Assembly: GCA_017694215.1 (NCBI GenBank)
Contig: JADIND010000095.1
Coordinates: forward strand, 1-18,461
DNA length: 18,461 nt
From: Candidatus Scatousia excrementipullorum
GTDB lineage: Bacteria > Cyanobacteriota > Vampirovibrionia > Gastranaerophilales > Gastranaerophilaceae
Reading direction: 5' to 3'
Both the position numbers and the translations under genes were made by a program. The notes under the pieces were generated by a model. That model had not been told where the DNA came from. It ran no database searches and saw only the letters and a program-made list of their open reading frames with translations. Below, piece by piece: positions 13,775 through 18,461 of this stretch. The first letter of the stretch is position 1; every line of letters starts with the position of its first letter.

Positions 13775-14008
13775 TTAATCAAAAACATAAGGAATGATAG
13801 CAGCTTCTCTGGCTTTTTTGATAGCTTTAGCAATCATTCTCTGGTGAGCTGCACAGTTGCCTGTAATTCTGCGAGGAATAATTTTTCCTGCTTCTGTCAG
13901 GTATCTTTTCAACTTTGCTGCGTCTTTGTAGTCGATTGCTTCAACTTTGTCTGCACAAAGGCTGCAATTTTTACGTTTTTTCTTATCCTGAGCATCTTGT
14001 CTTGCCAT
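13775..14008 (-). CDS. rpsR: Ribosomal protein S18 (bS18)
   Basis: The 77-aa product has the S18 core [21 protein letters not shown] followed by [22 protein letters not shown]. It binds 16S rRNA in the platform next to S6. C15-x2-C18 and C52-x2-H55 suggest the zinc-binding (C+) form. AAAGG lies 13 nt before the ATG. It is the last gene of the rpsF-ssb-rpsR operon, but 364 nt of repeat-rich spacer separate it from ssb, where a few to some tens of nt are usual. The strong terminator at 13716-13759 closes the operon. Confidence 0.97.
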   Translation of the reverse strand: MARQDAQDKKKRKNCSLCADKVEAIDYKDAAKLKRYLTEAGKIIPRRITGNCAAHQRMIAKAIKKAREAAIIPYVFD

Positions 14009-14126
14009 TGTTAAATTTTACCTTTCTATTTTGCCGGAAAACCGGCTCGACCTTATTTTTAATTTCTACTTTGTTTTTGTTTAAATTAGTTACGGAATAT
14101 CCGGCTCTGCCGTTTTCACTTACTCC

Positions 14127-14224
14127 GCAAATCCTGTTCGCTCGCGATAATCGGGTCTTCGGTTGCCGTCTTCATAACCTTCGTTTATTCGCCGTCAAGC
14201 CTCCGCCCTCAGCTCGCTCACGCT
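14127..14224. repeat. Repeat module Y, copy 1 (ssb-rpsR spacer)
   Basis: This 98-bp stretch runs from GCAAATCCTGTTCGCTCGCG to CCGCCCTCAGCTCGCTCACGC plus T. It aligns to 14940-15039 with only small indels and substitutions. It is joined directly to X copy 1. GC content is above that of the flanking genes and no open frame of biological sense crosses it. Confidence 0.88.
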
Positions 14225-14308
14225 GTCTTGGATTTGCTCTACGCTCACAAAGTTTCACCTTTGAGCTTTCGCTCTGCCGGCTCAATTTGTTCGCTATCCG
14301 GATTTCGT
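14223..14308. repeat. Repeat module X, copy 1 (ssb-rpsR spacer)
   Basis: This 86-bp stretch starts CTGTCTTGGATTTGCTCT and ends TCCGGATTTCGT. It aligns to 14847-14931. It contains an inverted repeat GAGC/GCTC (14264-14275) that on the transcribed (minus) strand forms a stem closed by a GAAA loop. Confidence 0.88.
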
Positions 14309-14315
14309 CCCTCTC

Positions 14316-14340
14316 ACAAAACGATACTCAATAGTTTTGT
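14316..14340. repeat. 7-bp hairpin between ssb and repeat X
   Basis: ACAAAAC (14316-14322) pairs with GTTTTGT (14334-14340) around an 11-nt loop. It lies just downstream of the ssb stop and has no strong U tract on the transcribed strand. It is followed toward ssb by a CCGTCCGCAAATCCGC motif that nearly recurs at 4553-4568. Confidence 0.5.
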
Positions 14341-14372
14341 TCGGCAGAGTACTCCATCCGTCCGCAAATCCG

Positions 14373-14783
14373 CTAAAACGGGATTTCGTCTTCGCCTATC
14401 AGTTCGTTGGAAAAATCGTCAGATTCAAATTTGACAATTTCTTCCGTTCCGAATTTTGAACTTCCTGAACCGGATGCAGCTTCGCCGCCTTCCCCGATTC
14501 GCTCAATAGTATTTGCATCTATTTCGTAAATTCTTTTTTCGGAACCGTCATCCATTTTGACAGCCGCTGTTTCCAGTCTGCCTTCAACAAGCACTCTGTC
14601 ACCTTTTGTAAGAGATGATACCACTTCATCAAGTGCGTTCCGTTTCGACAGAACTCTTAATAACATCTCATCTCTGTCACCGATGTTAAGAACAAATGCA
14701 GATACCGCAACATTGTTTTGGGTAAAACGCTTTTCCGGCTGTCTGTAAACTGTTCCTGTTACTACTGATTTTGCTAATGACAT
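14373..14783 (-). CDS. ssb: Single-stranded DNA-binding protein
   Basis: The 136-aa protein has an N-terminal OB fold (about 1-97) starting SLAKSVVTGTVYRQPEKRFT, with LTKGDRVLVEGRLET typical of SSB. A short Gly/Ser linker and an acidic tail follow, ending DEIPF, the conserved C-terminal tip that recruits repair and replication partners. It coats single-stranded DNA during replication, repair and recombination. AAAGGA precedes the ATG by 6 nt. The OB domain is fairly divergent and the linker short compared with E. coli SSB. It lies between rpsF and rpsR as in many bacteria, but its TAG stop is followed at once by repeat sequence. Confidence 0.93.
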   Translation of the reverse strand: MSLAKSVVTGTVYRQPEKRFTQNNVAVSAFVLNIGDRDEMLLRVLSKRNALDEVVSSLTKGDRVLVEGRLETAAVKMDDGSEKRIYEIDANTIERIGEGGEAASGSGSSKFGTEEIVKFESDDFSNELIGEDEIPF

Positions 14784-14846
14784 TTTTATTCCTTTTTCTT
14801 TTCAATTTGCTGTGCTCTATTTGAGCCTTACTCCTGTCCGCTTACA

Positions 14847-14931
14847 CTGTCTTGGATTTGCTCTGTGCTCACAGAGTTTTGCCTTCGAGCTTTCACTCTG
14901 CCGGCTCAATTTGTTCGATTCCGGATTTCGT
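14847..14931. repeat. Repeat module X, copy 2 (rpsF-ssb spacer)
   Basis: This is the second copy of module X (85 bp), closely matching 14223-14308. The internal stem persists; one C-G pair of copy 1 becomes U-G on the transcribed strand while the GAAA loop is kept. Here X precedes Y on the plus strand, the reverse of copy 1. Confidence 0.88.
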
Positions 14932-14939
14932 TTCACTGT

Positions 14940-15039
14940 GCAAATCCTGTTCGCTCGCGTTTAACAGGTCTTCGGTTGCCGTCTTTCATAAACTTCGTTT
15001 ATTCCGCCGTCAAGCCTCCGCCCTCAGCTCGCTCACGCT
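14940..15039. repeat. Repeat module Y, copy 2 (rpsF-ssb spacer)
   Basis: This is the second copy of module Y (100 bp), closely matching 14127-14224. It contains an ATAAAC/GTTTAT hairpin with a TTC loop that has one mismatch in copy 1. Its end overlaps the rpsF stop codon, two bases of which lie inside the module. Confidence 0.88.
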
Positions 15040-15337
15040 ACACAGAAGCCTTTGCCGATACTTCCATGAACATTGTTCTGATGATGTTGTCGCTTAATCT
15101 CAACTGTCTTTTGAATTCTGCAACTTTATCAGCAGGCAATGCAAGTACCATTGTTACGAAAAATCCATCTCTGAAATTCTGGATGTCGTATGCTAATTTT
15201 TTTCTTCCGATTTTGTCAGTAGATTCAACTTTTCCGCCAAATTCAACAATAGTATCGCTGATTTTTGCGATTAATTTATCTACTTCTTCTGCATCTAAAT
15301 TCGGCTTAAATACAGTTAAAAGTTCATAAGTTTTCAT
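15038..15337 (-). CDS. rpsF: Ribosomal protein S6 (bS6)
   Basis: The 99-aa product is a typical S6: MKTYELLTVFKPNLDAEEVD at the start, GRKKLAYDIQNFRDGFFV in the middle and LRLSDNIIRTMFM near the end. It binds S18 and the 16S platform. AAGGAG lies 10 nt before the ATG. It is the first gene of the rpsF-ssb-rpsR operon. The stop TAG coincides with the edge of repeat module Y, so the last residues (ASV) may have been set by that junction. A 254-nt spacer separates it from ssb. Confidence 0.97.
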   Translation of the reverse strand: MKTYELLTVFKPNLDAEEVDKLIAKISDTIVEFGGKVESTDKIGRKKLAYDIQNFRDGFFVTMVLALPADKVAEFKRQLRLSDNIIRTMFMEVSAKASV

Positions 15338-15371
15338 TTATTTATTTCTCCTTTTTCTAGTGTATGTCTTG

Positions 15372-15401
15372 ATTTTATCATGAATATGTTTATTTTTACA
15401 A
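15372..15401 (-). promoter_or_regulatory. Probable promoter of the rpsF-ssb-rpsR operon
   Basis: On the minus strand TTGTAA (15401..15396) and TAAAAT (15377..15372) are 18 nt apart. The -35 overlaps the stop codon of dapF. No terminator separates dapF from rpsF, so read-through from dapF is also possible. Confidence 0.45.
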
Positions 15402-16250
15402 CATGTATTCCGCAGTGAAACTGTAATTCGCAGGCCCCATCAGATAAATATTTTTCGCAAAATTTGCCCGATTCCCTTGCCATTCCACATATACAGACCC
15501 GCCGGGAAGATTTACTTTTACCTTCTGTTCTGTTAAGTTATTTAAAACACATGCCACAACCGATGCACACGCCCCTGTTCCGCAGGCTAATGTTATTCCG
15601 CATCCCCTCTCGTACACGCACATATCAATTTCCGCTCCTGAAAGGATTTTTACAAACTCAGTATTCGTCTTTTCCGGAAAATATTCGTGCTTTTCTATCA
15701 CCGGCCCGTATTTCACTGCCATCTCCATCGGCTCATCATCTACAATTATTACACAGTGCGGATTTCCCATTGATACAGGCGTTATCTCAAATTCCCTGTC
15801 AAGTGCCTTTAATCTTCTCTCCCCTTTAAACGGAATTTTGGAATCCTCAAGAATCGGAATGCCCATATCAACTCTGACATTTCCGTCATCCGATATCTCA
15901 GGCTTTATAACTCCGGCCCCTGTCATTACGGAAAATTCTTTTTTATTTACAAGTCCTTTGTCATAAACATATTTTGCAAAACATCTCATTCCGTTTCCGC
16001 ACATCTGGGCGATTGAACCGTCCGAATTATAAAAATACCAGCCGATATCAACGGGTTCACCGATATTTGAAGACTTATCCGTATTGCAGTCAGGGATAAT
16101 CATTCCATCGGCTCCAACACCGAAATGTCTGTCACAAAGCTTTTTCGCAAGTTCGGGCATCGGCATACCGGTCTTTTTGTATTCATCGTAGTCAAGTATC
16201 ACAAAATCGTTGCCGCAGCCCTGCATCTTTGTTAATTTTATCGTTGTCAT
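15396..16250 (-). CDS. dapF: Diaminopimelate epimerase
   Basis: The 284-aa protein has both halves of DapF with one catalytic Cys each: C84 in SDGSIAQMCGNGMRC and C223 in ERGCGITLACGTGACAS. The substrate-binding motifs GCGNDF (11-16), GADG (46-49) and MGNPHCV (161-167) are present. It interconverts LL- and meso-diaminopimelate, supplying lysine and the peptidoglycan cross-link residue; it acts in the cytoplasm. AGAGG (16256-16260) lies 5 nt before the ATG and a TATAAT lies at 16277..16272. It stands alone between a terminator and the rpsF operon. All catalytic features are intact. Confidence 0.97.
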   Translation of the reverse strand: MTTIKLTKMQGCGNDFVILDYDEYKKTGMPMPELAKKLCDRHFGVGADGMIIPDCNTDKSSNIGEPVDIGWYFYNSDGSIAQMCGNGMRCFAKYVYDKGLVNKKEFSVMTGAGVIKPEISDDGNVRVDMGIPILEDSKIPFKGERRLKALDREFEITPVSMGNPHCVIIVDDEPMEMAVKYGPVIEKHEYFPEKTNTEFVKILSGAEIDMCVYERGCGITLACGTGACASVVACVLNNLTEQKVKVNLPGGSVYVEWQGNRANFAKNIYLMGPANYSFTAEYML

Positions 16251-16271
16251 AAAAACCTCTTTTTTGCAATA

Positions 16272-16300
16272 ATTATATCACAAAACTTTGCCGATAAAAA
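16272..16300 (-). promoter_or_regulatory. dapF promoter
   Basis: TATAAT reads on the minus strand at 16277..16272, with a weak TTTTTA at 16300..16295 after 17 nt. The -35 overlaps the U tract of the preceding terminator. Start is expected about 15 nt before the ATG. Confidence 0.45.
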
Positions 16301-16324
16301 AACAGGTATAATGTGCTATACCTG
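16296..16324 (-). terminator. Intrinsic terminator of the Cys-rich 75-aa gene
   Basis: CAGGTATA (16303-16310) and TATACCTG (16317-16324) form a perfect 8-bp stem with a 6-nt loop. On the minus strand it is followed by a run of seven T (16302..16296). It lies 25 nt after the stop codon. Confidence 0.9.
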
Positions 16325-16349
16325 TTAATTAGAATTAGAAAAAGGAGTT

Positions 16350-16577
16350 CTATGCCAAATTGTTTCGGGGTTTGCCTGCTATATTAATCAAAATTTCAAT
16401 CACTTTGGGCATCTGGCAGACAAAAGAATAATTTCCTTTTGCCAGAGAACATTTTTTACAGTCGCATCCGATTGAATAGCATTCGAGTGCCTGTTCTGTC
16501 CAGCTTTGAGTTATGGATGATGAAATTTCACCGTTTGTCATCGGATAAACCGCATTTTCCCGAGAATAATTTTCCAT
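16350..16577 (-). CDS. Cys-rich 75-aa protein, putative metal or Fe-S binder
   Basis: The protein has five Cys in the pattern C33-x4-C38-x-C40-x2-C43-x10-C54, around ECYSIGCDCKKCSLAKG and SFVCQMPKV, followed by a helix EILINIAGKP. The spacing suggests a zinc or iron-sulfur site. I half-recognise the layout as a small conserved domain of anaerobes but cannot name it. ATG 16577 is used because GGAGGAG lies 4 nt before it; an earlier TTG is part of that ribosome site. There is no signal peptide. It lies between the hydrogenase and dapF with its own terminator. A regulatory or redox role is speculation. Confidence 0.72.
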   Translation of the reverse strand: MENYSRENAVYPMTNGEISSSITQSWTEQALECYSIGCDCKKCSLAKGNYSFVCQMPKVIEILINIAGKPRNNLA

Positions 16578-16737
16578 TACTCTCCTCCCCAAAAGTTTAT
16601 TCTACACCCATTCTTATTTTAGCGTCCATAAAAGCTAATTTAATCCTCTAAATATATGATTTTTATAAAATATGCCTGCCTGAAATTTTAGCCGCTCAAT
16701 ACTGCACTCCGGCAGATAAATTCCGAAAAACAAACTT

Positions 16738-16766
16738 AAAAACGGATGCACCCTAGGGTGCATCCG
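16738..16766 (-). terminator. Intrinsic terminator of the hydrogenase gene
   Basis: Positions 16743-16766 are a perfect 24-nt palindrome with CGGATGCACCC as one arm. On the minus strand five T follow (16742..16738). The plus strand also has a T5 after GCAAA. It lies 28 nt after the hydrogenase stop. Confidence 0.9.
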
Positions 16767-16793
16767 CAAATTTTTGTATATTTTTTTTAAAAA

Positions 16794-18254
16794 CTAGTTT
16801 TCAGTTTTGATTGATTCACTCTCGTTAACGTAATTCGTAACCTGTTTAAGTGCCGGTTTGTATGCGTTAACTGTCGCATTACCGCCAAGGCATCCGCCCT
16901 GACACGCCATTACTTCTATCAAATTGCCCAAATCGCACATTCCGTTTTTGGCATATTTTTTCAAATCTCTGATAGTCTGTTTGTTCAATCCGTCAATCAA
17001 AACCGGATGAGCCGGAATTTCCTCTGGCAAAAGTGTCTGTACTGCCTTTGCAACTCCGCCGGTTACACAGTAATTTCTGCCTTCTGCGGATGCTTCTGTT
17101 TTGAAGGAGGATTCACCGCATTCAGCAACCTGAATGTTTAATGCGACAAACCATGCTCCCAGTTCTTCGTAGTTCAAAACATAGTCAACTGTCGGAGTCT
17201 GCAAGGCTTCACGTCTTTTTGCCACGCACGGGCTGAAAAATACCGTAATTGCATCCGGATGTTCTTTTTTTACTATTTCTGCCGTATAATAAAGCGGGGT
17301 CTTTGTATCCGAGCGGAACGGTTTCATTTCCGGAATATGCTTTTCTACGAGTTCGTTATAACCCGCACAGCAGGATGTTGTCATAAATTCCGCACCGTGA
17401 AGAAGTCTTTCTTCAAATTCTGCTGCTTCGGTTTTTGTTGTTACATCGGCACCCTGAGCTACTTCATAAACATCAAAGAAACCCAGTTCCTGAATTGCTT
17501 CTTTCAGCTGTTTCGGCGTACAAGGAAGTTGTCCCATAATTGCCGGTGCAACCATTGCTATAACCTTTTTGCCCGATTTGATATTTTTTAATACATCAAT
17601 AATCTGGCTTTTTTCGTGAACTGCTCCGAAAGGACAAGCCGCAACGCATTTTCCGCAGGAAATACATTTTTCAAAATCTATTTTTGCATGACCGTCATCT
17701 CCTTTGGCGATAGCTCCGACAGGACAAGCACTTTCGCAAGGTACGATAATTTTTTGTATTGCCTGATAAGGGCAAACCTGAGCACACATACCGCAATTTT
17801 TACATTTTGCAGGGTCAATAACGGATTTTCCGTTGATAACGCTTATTGCTCCAAATTTGCAGGTATTGACGCACGGTCTTGCAACACAGCCCTGGCACAA
17901 ATCTGTTACATAAATTCTTGCCGGAACACAGCCTTTGCAGGCAGTAGTTAATACTGTCAGAGGATTTTCTTCCGGCTCTTTTCGCTCAAGTGCTTTTTCT
18001 GCTAAATCAGATAAAAGTGAACTATCGTCAGTATCCTCAATAGAAAGACCTAAACCTGCAACTGTTCTGTCCCTTAGTATTGCACGTTCTTTATAAATAC
18101 AACATCTGTATGGAACTTCATGACCTTTCGGACGCATATCAAAAGGAATAAGACGTGTATTTTCTTCAAAATTGTCGCTTAAAAATGCTTTAATTAATCT
18201 TACAAGAATTTCTCTTTTCAAATGTGATGTCTGTTTCGGGGTGTTTATAGCCAT
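16794..18254 (-). CDS. [FeFe] hydrogenase, group-B-like monomeric enzyme
   Basis: The 486-aa protein carries the H-cluster motifs L1 TTSCCAGY (C295, C296), L2 SPCVAKRRE (C343) and L3 EVMACQGGCLGG (C451, C455). The N-terminal region has RCCIYKERA (50-58) and many cluster Cys: C106/C109, C120-x2-C123-x4-C128-x3-C132, C151-x2-C154-x2-C157-x3-C161, C173/C177 and C197-x2-C200-x2-C203-x3-C207, i.e. several [4Fe-4S] clusters. The RCCIYKERA start and order resemble group B (B1/B3) enzymes. Textbook group A has Pro after the Cys pair in L1 and Met before PC in L2; here they are Ala and Ser. It makes or uses H2 with ferredoxin-like electron input in the cytoplasm. AAAGGAAA and AGGAA precede the ATG; promoter at 18282-18310; single-gene transcript. 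Confidence 0.92.
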   Translation of the reverse strand: MAINTPKQTSHLKREILVRLIKAFLSDNFEENTRLIPFDMRPKGHEVPYRCCIYKERAILRDRTVAGLGLSIEDTDDSSLLSDLAEKALERKEPEENPLTVLTTACKGCVPARIYVTDLCQGCVARPCVNTCKFGAISVINGKSVIDPAKCKNCGMCAQVCPYQAIQKIIVPCESACPVGAIAKGDDGHAKIDFEKCISCGKCVAACPFGAVHEKSQIIDVLKNIKSGKKVIAMVAPAIMGQLPCTPKQLKEAIQELGFFDVYEVAQGADVTTKTEAAEFEERLLHGAEFMTTSCCAGYNELVEKHIPEMKPFRSDTKTPLYYTAEIVKKEHPDAITVFFSPCVAKRREALQTPTVDYVLNYEELGAWFVALNIQVAECGESSFKTEASAEGRNYCVTGGVAKAVQTLLPEEIPAHPVLIDGLNKQTIRDLKKYAKNGMCDLGNLIEVMACQGGCLGGNATVNAYKPALKQVTNYVNESESIKTEN

Positions 18255-18281
18255 ATTCCTAATTTCCTTTTTTCTTCTTCC

Positions 18282-18310
18282 ACTATAATTTAATTATTGC
18301 ATAAACACAA
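18282..18310 (-). promoter_or_regulatory. Hydrogenase promoter
   Basis: On the minus strand TTGTGT (18310..18305) and TATAGT (18287..18282) are separated by 17 nt. The leader would be about 20 nt and contain AAAGGAAA. Confidence 0.5.
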
Positions 18311-18382
18311 AAAATTTCAAAAGATACGAAAATTTATTTAAGCGAGGACCTGGATAAAAACAAACACCTTCCCTGACAGAAA

Positions 18383-18461
18383 GCCGGCACACTGTGCCGG
18401 AGGATTTTTTGACACACCGCTAGCACACTGCCGCCATCCCATGTCATCCTGAAAGCGTAGA
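18383..18461 (+). repeat. 79-bp dispersed hairpin repeat, copy B (right edge)
   Basis: This copy matches 4340-4418. It begins with a stronger hairpin: CCGGCAC (18384-18390) pairs with GTGCCGG (18394-18400), then GGA and T6 (18405-18410), so it could end a plus-strand transcript if one arrives. It reaches the window edge and probably continues. Confidence 0.8.

Noticed and set aside
13915..15329. Long plus-strand frames across rpsR, ssb, rpsF and their spacers
   Set aside because: They are antisense to clear ribosomal and SSB genes and derive from the repeat modules; composition is not protein-like.
16342..16386. Plus-strand AAAGGAG followed by ATG near 16352
   Set aside because: The frame stops after 11 codons and runs antisense to the end of the Cys-rich gene; taken as chance.
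16597..16629. 10-residue upstream peptide (MDAKIRMGVE) before the Cys-rich 75-aa gene
   Set aside because: Its nearest purine-rich site is about 15-17 nt upstream and no promoter or attenuator structure supports it; it could be chance.

Overview
The window is an AT-rich bacterial chromosome segment with housekeeping genes, short intergenic gaps, mostly clear AAGGAG-type ribosome binding sites and good intrinsic terminators. No phage, transposase, CRISPR, tRNA or rRNA gene was seen. The gene set points to an anaerobe that makes peptidoglycan: HydF maturase, a group-B-like [FeFe] hydrogenase, DapF, UppS, RgpF-type polysaccharide genes, and many lineage-restricted small proteins. From memory this resembles gut Gastranaerophilales (non-photosynthetic Cyanobacteriota). 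That is an inference; a clostridial or elusimicrobial relative is not excluded.

Layout. 1-2076: the start of uppS (-) faces a RgpF-like gene (+) across a compact divergent promoter, and a family-2 glycosyltransferase (-) converges on the RgpF gene. 2077-4303 (+): an unrecognised 174-aa protein, rpsO with promoter and terminator, then hydF. 4304-4891: a non-coding block of hairpins and dispersed palindromic repeats. 4892-6079 (-): a 57-aa small ORF and a XerC/D-type recombinase. 6169-8832 (+): a large exported TPR protein, an 85-aa unknown and engB. 8932-10532 (-): an overlapping operon of C_GCAxxG family protein, crcB/fluC and an endonuclease-IV-like TIM barrel. 10633-11100 (-): an unrecognised 155-aa protein. 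11440-12309 (+): a lytic-transglycosylase-like protein with a C-terminal EF-hand-like loop. 12381-13692 (-): a Nudix/HAD pair with overlapping ends. 13775-15337 (-): rpsF-ssb-rpsR with unusually large, repeat-filled spacers. 15396-18254 (-): dapF, a Cys-rich 75-aa protein and the [FeFe] hydrogenase.

How the genes relate. HydF and the hydrogenase (about 12.5 kb apart) form an enzyme/maturase pair. UppS, DapF and the transglycosylase-like protein belong to cell-envelope synthesis and remodelling, probably with the two glycosyltransferase genes. EngB, S15, S6, S18 and SSB are core translation and replication functions.

The most unusual content lies between genes. Two repeat modules (about 85 and 100 bp) occur in opposite order in the two spacers of the rpsF-ssb-rpsR operon. 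A 79-bp hairpin repeat follows hydF and recurs at the right edge upstream of the hydrogenase. Three genes have a -10 box exactly 6 nt before the ATG and no Shine-Dalgarno, which suggests leaderless mRNAs. No complete novel defence or mobile system was recognised.
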